A stretch of DNA of 64,000 nt, taken from positions 39,454 to 103,453 of the forward strand of contig NZ_CANKUD010000015.1 in NCBI RefSeq assembly GCF_947486615.1, written 5' to 3'. Of this stretch, positions 8,961-17,507 are shown one piece after another; position 1 is the stretch's first letter; each line of letters opens with the position of its first letter. The translations under genes and the position numbers were made by a program. The notes below the pieces were generated by a model, which ran no database searches, was not told the DNA's origin, and saw only the letters and a list, made by a program, of their open reading frames with translations. Origin of the DNA: an uncultured Modestobacter sp. (GTDB lineage Bacteria; Actinomycetota; Actinomycetes; Mycobacteriales; Geodermatophilaceae).

Positions 8961-9419
8961 ATGCGCAGCCCCAGCGTCCTGGCCACCCTCACCCGCGGCG
9001 TAGGCGCGGGCCTCGCCGGCACTGCCGTGATGACCGCCTTCCAGCGACTGGTGGAGCAGCCGCTCACCCGGCGCCCGGACAGCCACGCGCCGGCGGAGGT
9101 CGCCGAGGCCCTGCTGCCGGTGCACTCCGCCAGCCCAGCGGGCCGGACCCGGCTGAACTGGGTCGCGCACTTCGGCTTCGGCACGGTCTGGGGCGCCGGC
9201 CACGCCCTCGCCTCCCGCGCCGGGCTGCGCGGGCAACGCGCCGTGCACGTGGTCTTCGCCCTCGGGTACCCCGCCGACGTGCTGCTCGCCACGGCGCTGG
9301 GCGTGTACCACCCCGGCCGCTGGAGCAGGCAGGACTGGCTGGTCGACGTGCTGGACAAGTACGTCGCCCTGCAGGCCACCGGCTTCGTGCACGACCGGTT
9401 CCTGGTTCCTCGCCGCTGA
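8961..9419 (+). CDS. Small membrane protein of unknown function
   Basis: A 152-residue protein with hydrophobic stretches near residues 8-25 ([18 protein letters not shown]), in the middle ([14 protein letters not shown]) and at [22 protein letters not shown], with polar linkers and a basic C-terminus. The pattern recalls YagU/DUF1440-like membrane proteins, but I cannot assign a family. GGGTAC lies about ten bases upstream of the ATG (8945-8950). It is followed 41 bp later by miaB. Confidence 0.65.
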   Translation: MRSPSVLATLTRGVGAGLAGTAVMTAFQRLVEQPLTRRPDSHAPAEVAEALLPVHSASPAGRTRLNWVAHFGFGTVWGAGHALASRAGLRGQRAVHVVFALGYPADVLLATALGVYHPGRWSRQDWLVDVLDKYVALQATGFVHDRFLVPRR

Positions 9420-9460
9420 CGCACGGCCGGCCGCCGGCGCGGGCTCCGTACGATGCGGTG

Positions 9461-10924
9461 GTGAACGGCAAGACCTACCTCGTGCGCACGTACGGCTGCC
9501 AGATGAACGTGCACGACTCCGAGCGGCTCTCCGGCCTGCTCGAGTCGGCCGGCTACACGGCAGCTCCCGAGGGCACCGACGCCGACGTCGTCGTGCTCAA
9601 CACCTGCGCCGTCCGGGAGAACGCCGACAACCGGCTCTACGGCAACCTCGGCCACCTGCGCCCGGTCAAGGACGCCCACCCGGGGATGCAGATCGCCGTC
9701 GGCGGCTGCCTGGCGCAGAAGGACCGTGGCGAGATCGTCCGGCGCGCGCCCTGGGTCGACGTCGTCTTCGGCACCCACAACGTCGGGTCGCTGCCGGTGC
9801 TGCTGGAGCGGGCCCGGCACAACGCCGAGGCGCAGGTGGAGATCGTCGAGTCGCTGGAGGTCTTCCCCTCCACGCTGCCGGCGAAGCGGGACTCCGCGCA
9901 CTCCGGCTGGGTGTCGATCAGCGTGGGCTGCAACAACACCTGCACGTTCTGCATCGTCCCGGCGCTGCGCGGCAAGGAGAAGGACCGCCGGCCCGGCGAG
10001 ATCCTGGCCGAGGTGCAGGCGCTGGTCGACCAGGGCGTGCTGGAGGTGACCCTGCTCGGGCAGAACGTGAACGCCTACGGCGTGGAGTTCCGCGAGCGCA
10101 CCGCCTTCGCCGACCTGCTGCGCGCGGCCGGGCGGATCGAGGGGCTGGAGCGGATCCGGTTCACCAGCCCGCACCCGCGGGAGTTCACCGACGACGTCAT
10201 CACCGCCATGGCCGAGACCCCGGCGGTCTGCCACCAGCTGCACATGCCGCTGCAGAGCGGGTCGGACGACGTGCTGCGCCGGATGCGCCGCGGCTACCGG
10301 CAGGACCGCTACCTCGGCATCATCGACCGGGTGCGGGCCGCCATGCCCGACGCGGCGATCACCACCGACATCATCGTCGGCTTCCCCGGCGAGACCGAGG
10401 CCGACTTCGAGCAGACCCTGCACGTCGTCCGGCAGGCCCGGTTCTCCAGCGCCTTCACCTTCCAGTACTCCAAGCGGCCTGGGACGCCGGCCGCGGAGAT
10501 GGATGGTCAGCTGCCCAAGGAGGTCGTCCAGGAGCGCTACCTGCGGCTGACCGCGCTGCAGGACGAGATCAGCTGGGCGGAGAACCGCGCGCTGGTGGGC
10601 CGCCGGGTCGAGCTGCTGGTTGCCGCCGGCGAGGGCAGCAAGGACGCCGCCCGCGGCCGGCTCTCCGGCCGAGCCCGCGACGGCCGGCTGGTGCACTTCA
10701 CCGCCGCGGACGGCGTCCGGGCCGGTGACGTGGTGGAGACCGTGGTGACCGAGGGGAAGCCGCACTTCCTGGTCGCCGACGGCGAGCTGCTGTCGCACCG
10801 GCGGACCCGGGCCGGGGACGCCAGCGAGGCCGGCACCCGGCCGACCACCCAGGGGATCTCGCTGGGGATGCCGGCGATCGGCGTGCCCGCCCCGCTCCCG
10901 GCCGCGGTCTCCGCCTGCGGCTGA
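9461..10924 (+). CDS. miaB: tRNA-2-methylthio-N6-dimethylallyladenosine synthase MiaB
   Basis: A 487-residue radical-SAM methylthiotransferase that adds 2-methylthio to i6A37 of tRNAs. The N-terminal MTTase domain has the three auxiliary-cluster cysteines (YGCQMN, NTCAVRE, GGCLAQ). The radical-SAM motif CNNTCTFC follows at about residue 160, and the TRAM domain ([12 protein letters not shown]) is C-terminal. A non-conserved tail of about 40 residues follows TRAM. TACGAT at 9449-9454 is six bases from the GTG at 9461, a classic leaderless layout, so that GTG is preferred over the one at 9458. The substrate-making enzyme miaA is 2.4 kb downstream. Confidence 0.97.
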   Translation: MNGKTYLVRTYGCQMNVHDSERLSGLLESAGYTAAPEGTDADVVVLNTCAVRENADNRLYGNLGHLRPVKDAHPGMQIAVGGCLAQKDRGEIVRRAPWVDVVFGTHNVGSLPVLLERARHNAEAQVEIVESLEVFPSTLPAKRDSAHSGWVSISVGCNNTCTFCIVPALRGKEKDRRPGEILAEVQALVDQGVLEVTLLGQNVNAYGVEFRERTAFADLLRAAGRIEGLERIRFTSPHPREFTDDVITAMAETPAVCHQLHMPLQSGSDDVLRRMRRGYRQDRYLGIIDRVRAAMPDAAITTDIIVGFPGETEADFEQTLHVVRQARFSSAFTFQYSKRPGTPAAEMDGQLPKEVVQERYLRLTALQDEISWAENRALVGRRVELLVAAGEGSKDAARGRLSGRARDGRLVHFTAADGVRAGDVVETVVTEGKPHFLVADGELLSHRRTRAGDASEAGTRPTTQGISLGMPAIGVPAPLPAAVSACG

Positions 10925-10948
10925 CGCGGACCCCGCGCACGGGGCCGG

Positions 10949-10994
10949 GACGACGACGGGCCCCCGACCAGCTGGTCGGGGGCCCGTCGTCGTC
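10949..10994. terminator. Bidirectional terminator palindrome between miaB and DUF349 gene
   Basis: Arms of 23 bases, 10949-10971 and 10972-10994, are exact reverse complements without a loop spacer. They sit in the 76-bp gap between two convergent genes. GC-rich, no T-run. Confidence 0.85.
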
Positions 10995-11000
10995 AGTGCG

Positions 11001-12638
11001 TCAGCGGCGGCCGGCGGACTTCTCCGCCTCGGCCAGCCACTCCCGGCGGGTGGTGAGGTTGGCCTCGGCCTCGCTGATCCGCTTGGCGTTGCCGGCGGCC
11101 TGCGCCTTCGCCAGCTGGTCCTCGGCCTTGGTGACCGCGGCCCGCATCGAGGTGAGCAGCGGGTTCTCCGGCTGCACCCGCGGGCGGGAGGACTCGGCGG
11201 CGCCGCGGAACTTCTCCTCCACGGTCCGCATCCGGTCCTCCAGGTCGCGCATGGCGCCGCGGGGCACGTGCCCGATGGCGTCGTAGCGCTCCTGGATCTT
11301 GCGCAGCGCGTTCTGGTTGCCCTTGTTGGCCGGGTCGAGCTTCTCGGCCTCGGCGAGCAGCTCCTCCTTGGCCTTCTGGTTGGCCAGCTCGTCGCTGCTG
11401 CGCGCCTGGTCGTTGGCGGTGCGGGCGGCGAAGAAGACGTCCTGGGCGGCGCGGAACTTCTTCCACAGGTCGTCGTCGGTGTCCCGGCCGACCCGGGGCA
11501 CGGCCTTCCAGCGGTCCATCAGCCCGCGCATCGCCGCGCTGGTGGGGCCCCACTCGGTCGAGCTGGACAGCCGCTCGGCCTCGGCGATCAGCTCCTGCTT
11601 GGCCGCCCGGGACTCCCCGCGCTGCTTGTCCAGCTCGGCGAAGTGCGCCCCGCGACGGCGGCCGAAGGCGTCCCGCGCGGCCGCGAAGCGCTGCCACAGC
11701 GCCTCGTCGGTCTTGCGGTCGATGCCCTTGATCGTCTTCCACTCCTCGACGATCGCCTTGAGCCGGTCGCCGGCCGCCTTCCACTGGGTGGACTCGGCGG
11801 CGATCTGCTCGGCCTCGGCGGCGAGGGCCTCCTTGCGCTGGATCTGCCCGGCCCGCTGGGCGGCCTTCTCGGCGCGGTTGGCCGCCACCGCGGTGTCGGC
11901 CATGCTCACCATCGCCCGGGCGCGGGCGGACAGGCTGTCCAGGTCGCCCACGGCCTGGGCCAGCGGGATCGTGTCGGCCAGCTCCTGGGCCTTGGTGCGG
12001 ATCTCACCGGGGTTGCCGGTGTGCGCGGCCAGCCGCGCCTCGAGCAGGGCGACCTCGGTGGCCAGGTCGTCGAACCGGCGGCCGTAGTGGGCCAGGCCAT
12101 CGGCCGGGGACCCGGCCTGCCAGGAGCCGACCGAGCGCTCGCCGGTGGCGGTGCGCACGTACACGGTGCCGTCGTCGTCGACCCGGCCCCAGGCGGTGGG
12201 GTCGGAGGTCGGCACGGCCGGGACGACGCTGGGGACGTCGGCGGGCCCGGCGGGCGCTGCCGGGGCGGCGACCTGCGCCTCGGCCGCGGGGGCGGACGCC
12301 GTGTCGGTGGTCGGGTCGGCGAGCTGCGCCTCGGCCGGGGCCTCGGCTGCCGGGGTCCCGGCCTCCGGGGTCACGGCCGGCGACTCGGTCCCGGTGGGCG
12401 ACGGCGGTTCGGTGCCCTCCGTCGACGCGGCGGGGGCCACGGGCGGCTCGGCGCCGTCCTGCTCACCTCCGGGGGCCTGTTCGGGAACGGCGGGCTGCTC
12501 GGTCTCGGCCGCCGGGACGGCGCCGTCCGGCGTCGCCGCCAGCGGTCCCTCGTCCACCGGGGTGGCCTCGAGGACCGCCTCCTCGGGGGCGGTGGCGGGC
12601 TGCTGCGTCCGGTCTCCGGTGTTCTCCGTGCTCGACAC
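11001..12638 (-). CDS. DUF349 domain-containing protein
   Basis: A 545-residue protein. The first 150 residues are low-complexity Pro/Ala/Glu/Thr and probably disordered. A short module WGRVDDDGTVYVRTATGERSVGSWQ follows, then a long helical region with repeated DUF349 units (WKAAGDRLKAIVEEWKTIKGIDRKTDEALWQRF, then WGPTSAAMRGLMDRWKAVPRVGRDTDDDLWKKF). It ends in a coiled coil. The function is unknown. Members are conserved beside miaB/miaA in actinobacteria. The GTG at 12638 gives MSSTENTGDRTQQ. It is divergent from the LigB-like gene. Confidence 0.88.
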   Translation of the reverse strand: MSSTENTGDRTQQPATAPEEAVLEATPVDEGPLAATPDGAVPAAETEQPAVPEQAPGGEQDGAEPPVAPAASTEGTEPPSPTGTESPAVTPEAGTPAAEAPAEAQLADPTTDTASAPAAEAQVAAPAAPAGPADVPSVVPAVPTSDPTAWGRVDDDGTVYVRTATGERSVGSWQAGSPADGLAHYGRRFDDLATEVALLEARLAAHTGNPGEIRTKAQELADTIPLAQAVGDLDSLSARARAMVSMADTAVAANRAEKAAQRAGQIQRKEALAAEAEQIAAESTQWKAAGDRLKAIVEEWKTIKGIDRKTDEALWQRFAAARDAFGRRRGAHFAELDKQRGESRAAKQELIAEAERLSSSTEWGPTSAAMRGLMDRWKAVPRVGRDTDDDLWKKFRAAQDVFFAARTANDQARSSDELANQKAKEELLAEAEKLDPANKGNQNALRKIQERYDAIGHVPRGAMRDLEDRMRTVEEKFRGAAESSRPRVQPENPLLTSMRAAVTKAEDQLAKAQAAGNAKRISEAEANLTTRREWLAEAEKSAGRR

Positions 12639-12678
12639 GGCAGCAGTCTCCCACGATGCATCCGCGACACTCCCTGGC

Positions 12679-13371
12679 GTGAGACCTCTTCGTCCGGTGA
12701 CGGTTGCCTTCTGCCCGCAGACGCCGCTGCTGCTGCCCGCGGTGGCCGGTGCGCCGGGGTACGCGCTGTCGGTGCTGCGAGCCGCCGTCCTGGGTGCGGT
12801 GCAGACGCTGCTGGCCGACGAGCCGGACGTCGTGCTGGTCGTCGGGGACGGCGCCGGGGGCGTGCGGTTCGGCCCCGGGGACGCCGGTGACCTGCGCGGC
12901 TTCGGCGTCGACCTGGAGGTGCCCTTCGCCGGGCGGGTGCGCCCCGGAGGGCACCGCCTGCCCCTGGCGCACCTGATCGGGGCCTGGCTGCTGGACCGCG
13001 CCGGGCACACCGGTGCCCGGCTCGGCGTCGGTCCGGACGACCTCGCAGCCGCGCTGGCCGACGTGCCCGGCCCGATCGGGGTGCTGGCCATGGGCGACGG
13101 CTCGGCGCGCCGCGGTGAGAAGGCCCCCGGTGGTCTCGACCCGGCCGCAGCACCGTTCGACGCCGCGGTCACCGCCGCGCTCGCTTCCGGCGACCCGGCC
13201 GCCCTCGCCGCGCTGGACCCGACCGCCGGTGAGCGGCTGCTGGCGGCGGGCGTCCCCGTCTGGCGGGCGGTGGGGGCGGCGCTGACGGGCGTGGAGCCCA
13301 CCGCTGCGCTCCGGCACGACGACGCGCCGTTCGGCGTGGCGTACCCGGTCGCCACCTGGCGGGTGCGGTGA
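12679..13371 (+). CDS. Class III extradiol dioxygenase-like (LigB superfamily) protein
   Basis: A 230-residue protein, equivalent in position and type to mycobacterial Rv2728c-like proteins next to miaA. The N-terminus VTVAFCPQTPLLLPAVAG follows the LigB-fold pattern in which a CPHPPLLLP-type motif is usual. Here the expected metal-binding His position appears to be Gln (PQTP), so dioxygenase activity is doubtful. VVLVVGDGAGG and IGVLAMGDGSARRGEKAPGGLD are further family-like segments. The last four bases overlap miaA (GTGA), which indicates translational coupling. The real function is unknown. Confidence 0.75.
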   Translation: MRPLRPVTVAFCPQTPLLLPAVAGAPGYALSVLRAAVLGAVQTLLADEPDVVLVVGDGAGGVRFGPGDAGDLRGFGVDLEVPFAGRVRPGGHRLPLAHLIGAWLLDRAGHTGARLGVGPDDLAAALADVPGPIGVLAMGDGSARRGEKAPGGLDPAAAPFDAAVTAALASGDPAALAALDPTAGERLLAAGVPVWRAVGAALTGVEPTAALRHDDAPFGVAYPVATWRVR

Positions 13372-14306
13372 GCAGCGGGCCGCCGGTGGTGGCGGTCGTC
13401 GGACCCACCGCCACCGGGAAGACCGCGCTCGCCGTGGCGCTGGCGCACCGGCTGGCCGGCCGCGGCGTCGGCGCGGAGGTGGTCAACGCCGACTCGATGC
13501 AGCTGTACCGCGGCATGGACATCGGCACCGCAAAGCCCACCGTGGCCGAACGGGACGGCGTGCCGCACCACCTGCTCGACCTGTGGCACGTGCGGGAGCC
13601 CGCCTCGGTGGCCGAGTACCGGCAGCGGGCCCGCACGGAGGTCGACCGGCTGCGCGCCGCCGGCGTCGTCCCGCTGCTGGTCGGCGGCTCGGGGCTGTAC
13701 GTGCGCGCCGTGCTGGACGAGCTGGACTTCCCGGGCACCGACCCGGCCGTCCGGGCCCGGCTGACCGACGAGCTCTCCACCGAGGGCGCGGCGGCGCTGC
13801 ACGCCCGGCTCGCCGGGCTCGACCCGGCCGCCGCGGCGGCGATCCTGCCCAGCAACGGACGCCGGGTGGTCCGGGCGCTGGAGGTGATCGAGCTGACCGG
13901 GCAGCCCTTCACCGCCCGGCTGCCCGAGCCCACCGCGCACTACCCGGCGGTGACCGTCGGGCTGGACCGCGCGCCGGAGGAGCTGGACGAGCGGGTGGCC
14001 CGCCGGGTCGACGTCATGTGGGCCGCCGGGTTCGTCGAGGAGGTGGCGGCGCTGGCCGCCGACGGTCTGCGTGAGGGGCCCACCGCGTCCCGGGCGCTGG
14101 GCTACGCGCAGGTGCTCCAGCAGTTCGACGGGCAGCTGTCGGCCGAGGAGGCGCGGGAGCGCACGGTCACCACCACCCGGCGGTTCGTCCGGCGGCAGCG
14201 CTCCTGGTTCCGCCGGGACGCCGCGACCAGCTGGTTCGACGCCGGTCGCCCCGACCTGGTCGAGGCGGTCGGGGCCCTGGTCGCCGACCGTAGGATCGAG
14301 TCGTGA
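13368..14306 (+). CDS. miaA: tRNA dimethylallyltransferase MiaA
   Basis: A 312-residue enzyme that transfers the dimethylallyl group to N6 of A37 in tRNAs reading U-starting codons. This makes the substrate for MiaB upstream. Visible features are the P-loop GPTATGKT (about residue 12), NADSMQLYRGMDIGTAKP, the substrate loop GVPHHLLD, LVGGSGLYVRA, and the R-rich C-terminal TTTRRFVRRQRSWFRRD. It is coupled to the preceding gene and to dapF by four-base GTGA overlaps. Confidence 0.97.
   Translation: MSSGPPVVAVVGPTATGKTALAVALAHRLAGRGVGAEVVNADSMQLYRGMDIGTAKPTVAERDGVPHHLLDLWHVREPASVAEYRQRARTEVDRLRAAGVVPLLVGGSGLYVRAVLDELDFPGTDPAVRARLTDELSTEGAAALHARLAGLDPAAAAAILPSNGRRVVRALEVIELTGQPFTARLPEPTAHYPAVTVGLDRAPEELDERVARRVDVMWAAGFVEEVAALAADGLREGPTASRALGYAQVLQQFDGQLSAEEARERTVTTTRRFVRRQRSWFRRDAATSWFDAGRPDLVEAVGALVADRRIES
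14291..14302 (+). promoter_or_regulatory. Candidate leaderless promoter of dapF
   Basis: TAGGAT at 14291-14296 is followed by six bases and then the GTG of dapF at 14303, the spacing expected for a leaderless transcript. It lies inside the end of miaA, so dapF may also be expressed independently. Confidence 0.6.
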
Positions 14307-15205
14307 TCGACAGCGACGGCGGCCCGCGGGTCCTCCTGGGACACGGCACGGAGAACGACTTCGTCGTCCTGCCCGACCCCGACGGCTCGGTGTGGCCGGA
14401 GACCCGGCTGGACGCCGAGCTGGTCCGCCGGCTCTGCGACCGCCGGGCCGGGCTGGGTGGCGACGGCGTGCTGCGCGTCGTCCCGAGCCGGCTGGTGCCC
14501 GACGCCCCGTCCGTGCTGGGCGAGGCGCTGGCGCAGTGCGAGTGGTTCATGGACCACCGCAACGCCGACGGCTCGCACGCGGAGATGTGCGGCAACGGGA
14601 TCCGGCTGTTCCTGCACGTCCTGCTGGCCGAGGGGCTGCTGGACCGGTCGGCCGCCGAGGCCGGGATCCTGGTCGGCACCCGGGGTGGCCCGCGGCGGGT
14701 GGGCGCGCGCCCCGAGGGTGGCTACTGGGTCGACATGGGCCCGGCGCGGCCGCTGGGGCCCAGTGCTGCGCAGATCGCCGGCCGGTCGTTCCCGGGCGTG
14801 GGCGTGTCGATGGGCAACCCGCACCTGGTCTGCCTCACCGACGTCGAGATCGACGCGCTCGACCTGTCCGTGCTGCCCGGCGTCGACCCGGCGGTGTTCC
14901 CCGACGGGGTCAACGTCGAGGTGGTCAACGTGCTGGCCGCCGAGGACGCACCGGCCGGGGCGTGCGCGCACGTGCGGCTGCGGGTCTACGAGCGCGGGGT
15001 GGGGGAGACCCGGTCCTGCGGCACCGGCGCCTGCGCGGCCGCCTCCGCGGCGCTGGCGGCCGGTGGCCGGACCGCCGGGACCGTCGCGGTGGACGTCCCG
15101 GGCGGCCGGCTGTCGGTGGAGTTCGATGGGACGACGACCGTGCTCTCCGGCCCGGCCGTCGTCGTCGCCACCGGCGTGCTCACCCCGGAGTGGCTCGCCG
15201 GCTGA
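14303..15205 (+). CDS. dapF: Diaminopimelate epimerase
   Basis: A 300-residue enzyme that interconverts LL- and meso-diaminopimelate for lysine and peptidoglycan synthesis. Both catalytic cysteines are visible: the first in HAEMCGNGIR and the second in RSCGTGACAA. GHGTENDFVVL at the N-terminus and SMGNPHLV in the middle are family motifs. The length is slightly above the usual 275-290 residues. The GTG start overlaps the miaA stop and has its own leaderless-type -10 element. Confidence 0.97.
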   Translation: MIDSDGGPRVLLGHGTENDFVVLPDPDGSVWPETRLDAELVRRLCDRRAGLGGDGVLRVVPSRLVPDAPSVLGEALAQCEWFMDHRNADGSHAEMCGNGIRLFLHVLLAEGLLDRSAAEAGILVGTRGGPRRVGARPEGGYWVDMGPARPLGPSAAQIAGRSFPGVGVSMGNPHLVCLTDVEIDALDLSVLPGVDPAVFPDGVNVEVVNVLAAEDAPAGACAHVRLRVYERGVGETRSCGTGACAAASAALAAGGRTAGTVAVDVPGGRLSVEFDGTTTVLSGPAVVVATGVLTPEWLAG

Positions 15206-15211
15206 CCCCGG

Positions 15212-15412
15212 TCAGGGCCGGTCGGGCTCGTCCGCGCGGGTCTCGGGGGCATCGGTCGGGGCCTCGGGCTTGTCGCCGGGGCCCACGTTCCCGGTGCCCC
15301 GGGGGGCGCCGCGGCCGGTGTCCTGGTCGGCGCCGCCGAAGATGTTGCGCGGCGGGTCCAGGCCGGCGGGGTCGCGGCCGGGGTCGTCGATCTCCTGCTC
15401 AGGGCTGGTCAT
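15212..15412 (-). CDS. Small hydrophilic protein (66 aa)
   Basis: A 66-residue acidic, Pro/Gly-rich, probably disordered protein beginning MTSPEQEIDDPGRDPAG, without hydrophobic segments. The ATG at 15412 is preceded by GAGAGGA. A GGTTG/GGGTAG promoter-like motif ends 38 bases upstream, and similar motifs precede other genes in the window. The function is unknown. It is convergent with dapF with only six bases between the genes. Confidence 0.6.
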   Translation of the reverse strand: MTSPEQEIDDPGRDPAGLDPPRNIFGGADQDTGRGAPRGTGNVGPGDKPEAPTDAPETRADEPDRP

Positions 15413-15449
15413 CGTCGTCCTCTCGAGCGGTGGGTCTGGTCCCGCCGCC

Positions 15450-15474
15450 CTACCCGGCGCCCGGCCGGTCAACC
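15450..15474 (-). promoter_or_regulatory. SigB/SigF-type promoter motif upstream of small protein
   Basis: On the minus strand: GGTTG, 14 bases, GGGTAG (15455-15450), directing transcription toward the gene starting at 15412. GGTTT/GGGTA-type elements are recognised by actinobacterial stress sigma factors. Confidence 0.55.
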
Positions 15475-15485
15475 GGGCGGCCGGT

Positions 15486-16817
15486 TCAGCCGGCCCGCTC
15501 GGGGTCCGTGCCGGCCGTGGGGGTGCGGGCCTCGGGCAGCGAGGTCGCGTCCACCGCCCCGGGTGCGGCGGGGGCCGGGTCGTCGAGGCCGTCGGGCAGG
15601 TCGTGCAGGTGGAGCAGGGGGCTGAACACCACCCAGCCGGCCGCGAGCACCTGCCCGGCGACGGCGATCCACAGCGTCGGCAGCACACCGACCCAGGTGC
15701 CGAGCACCCCGCCGATCAGGCCGCCCAGCGGCATGGTGCCGTAGACCAGGAAGCGCACCGAGGCGTTCATCCGGCCCAGTAGGGCCGGCGGGCAGAGCCG
15801 CTGCCGGAAGCTCACCTGGGTGACGTTGTAGACCACGACCGCCCAGCTGAAGCCCAGCTGGCCCAGCGTGAGCAGCACCAGCGGGGCGCCGGTGGCGGCG
15901 AGCGGGGTGAGTGCGGTGAACGGCAGCATCACCAGCACCGACAGCGGGATCGCCCGGCCCTCGCCGACCCGCCGGGCGAACCGGGCCGCGGTCGCCGCGC
16001 CGACCAGGCCGCCCACCGCGCCGGCGGAGAAGACCAGGCCCAGCGTGCTCTCCGACAGGTCGAGCTCGCGCAGCGCGTAGAGCACCAGCAGCGTGGTGGT
16101 GACGGCGGAGAACAGGTTCGAGGTGCCGGTGCAGGCCACGATCCGGCGCAGCAGTGGCTGCCGGACGACGAACGACAGGCCCTCGGCGATCTCGGCGCGC
16201 AGCGACCGCCGGCCGGCCCGGTCGGGGACGACGTCGGGCTGCTCGATGCGGCCGAGGAAGAAGGCCGACAGCAGGAAGGACGCCGCGTCCAGGGCGATCA
16301 GGAACGGGGCCCCCATCACCCGCAGCAGCACGCCGGTGACACCCGGGCCGGCGACCTGGGCGACCGCGCGGCTGGCCTCGAGCTTGCCGTTGCCGTCGAC
16401 GAGCTGGTCCCGGTCGACCAGTGCGGGCAGGTAGCTCTGGTAGGCCACGTCGAAGAAGACCGTCGCGGCGCCGGTGAGCGCGGCGACGACGAACAGCTGC
16501 CCCAGGCTGAGCACGTCGAGCAGGTAGGCGACCGGCAGGGTCGCCAGCAGCGCCGCGCGCGCCAGGTCGGCGGTGACCAGCACCCGCTTGCGCCGCCAGC
16601 GGTCCACCCAGGCGCCGGCCGGCAGCCCGATGAGCAGGAAGGCCGCCGTCTCCAGCGCGGTGAGGAAGCCCATCTCCAACGGCGTCGCGTCCAGCAGCGA
16701 CACCGCCAGCACCGGGAGGGCCAGCAGGGTGACCTGGGTGCCGACCTGGCTGACGGTCTCGGCGGCCCAGAGCTGGCGGAAGTCGCGGTGCCGCAGCAGG
16801 CTCCGGTCGGTGGTCAC
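15486..16817 (-). CDS. MFS transporter (MFS_3/EntS-like exporter)
   Basis: A 443-residue, 12-helix permease of the group related to enterobactin exporter EntS and macrolide efflux proteins. It shows FRQLWAAETVSQVGTQVTLLALPVLAVSLL at helix 1, GAWVDRWRRKRVLVTADLAR in the helix 2-3 loop and LGRMNASVRFLVYGTMPLGGLIGG in the C-terminal half. The GTG at 16817 is chosen because GGGAGG lies eight bases upstream; a TTG at 16853 is a weaker alternative. It is divergent from an ArsR-type regulator that likely controls it. The C-terminal 40 residues are Pro/Ala-rich and polar. Confidence 0.85.
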   Translation of the reverse strand: MTTDRSLLRHRDFRQLWAAETVSQVGTQVTLLALPVLAVSLLDATPLEMGFLTALETAAFLLIGLPAGAWVDRWRRKRVLVTADLARAALLATLPVAYLLDVLSLGQLFVVAALTGAATVFFDVAYQSYLPALVDRDQLVDGNGKLEASRAVAQVAGPGVTGVLLRVMGAPFLIALDAASFLLSAFFLGRIEQPDVVPDRAGRRSLRAEIAEGLSFVVRQPLLRRIVACTGTSNLFSAVTTTLLVLYALRELDLSESTLGLVFSAGAVGGLVGAATAARFARRVGEGRAIPLSVLVMLPFTALTPLAATGAPLVLLTLGQLGFSWAVVVYNVTQVSFRQRLCPPALLGRMNASVRFLVYGTMPLGGLIGGVLGTWVGVLPTLWIAVAGQVLAAGWVVFSPLLHLHDLPDGLDDPAPAAPGAVDATSLPEARTPTAGTDPERAG

Positions 16818-16888
16818 CGGGCGAGCCTCCCGCCACCGATCGGGAGAAGTCAATCAGTCGGGCGGCGCGTCGTCCTAGGCTGGCCGGG

Positions 16889-17428
16889 ATGACCGAGCCG
16901 CCCTCGTCCGAGCCCGTCGGGCGCATCTCCGGGGAGCGCCGTCCGGCCACGGACGCCGAGGCGCGGGCGCTGGCCTCCGCCGTCCGGATCCGGATCCTGC
17001 GGCTGTGCCTGGACGAGGCGCTGACCAACAAGGAGATCGCCGAGCGGCTGGGCCGCAACCCGGCGAGCGTGCTGCACCACGTGCGCACGCTGGTGGACAC
17101 CGGCTTCCTGGACGCCGAGGGCGTGCGGCGCGGCACCCGCGGCGCGCGGGAGGTGCCCTACCGGGCCACCGGCAAGAGCTGGCTGATGGACCTCGACGGC
17201 CGGCCGGCCCCCGCCCGGGACCCGATACTGGGCGCCTTCCTGGCCGAGGTCGCGGCCGTGGGGGAGCAGCGGCTGGACAGCAGCCGGCTGGGGCTCCGGC
17301 TGGGGGCAGCGGACCTGGCCGAGTTCCGCCGCCGGCTGTACGGGCTGCTCGACGAGTACGCCCGGCTCCCCGCCGACCCGGACGGCGAGAAGTGGGCGGT
17401 CTACCTCGGGATGCACCCGGACTCCTGA
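16889..17428 (+). CDS. ArsR-type winged-helix regulator (HTH_20)
   Basis: A 179-residue regulator. The N-terminal winged helix includes LASAVRIRILRLCLDEALTNKEIAERLGRNPASVLHHVRTLVDTGFLD (about residues 28-75). A C-terminal domain of unclear fold follows. No metal-binding Cys cluster is seen, so it probably senses a small molecule. TAGGCT at 16876-16881 lies seven bases before the ATG (leaderless type). It is divergent from the MFS exporter, 71 bp away, which suggests repression of the exporter. Confidence 0.82.
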   Translation: MTEPPSSEPVGRISGERRPATDAEARALASAVRIRILRLCLDEALTNKEIAERLGRNPASVLHHVRTLVDTGFLDAEGVRRGTRGAREVPYRATGKSWLMDLDGRPAPARDPILGAFLAEVAAVGEQRLDSSRLGLRLGAADLAEFRRRLYGLLDEYARLPADPDGEKWAVYLGMHPDS

Positions 17429-17507
17429 TGCGTTGTACCCGGCGATGACAACAGCTCGCACTCCAAGTCAGTCGCCCTCTGCGGAGAGGCATGTCACGCT
17501 GGACCCG

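Noticed and set aside
8852..10798. Long open frame (648 codons) on the minus strand opposite the small membrane protein and miaB
   Set aside because: It is antisense to miaB, whose motifs are unmistakable. Long spurious frames are expected at this GC content.
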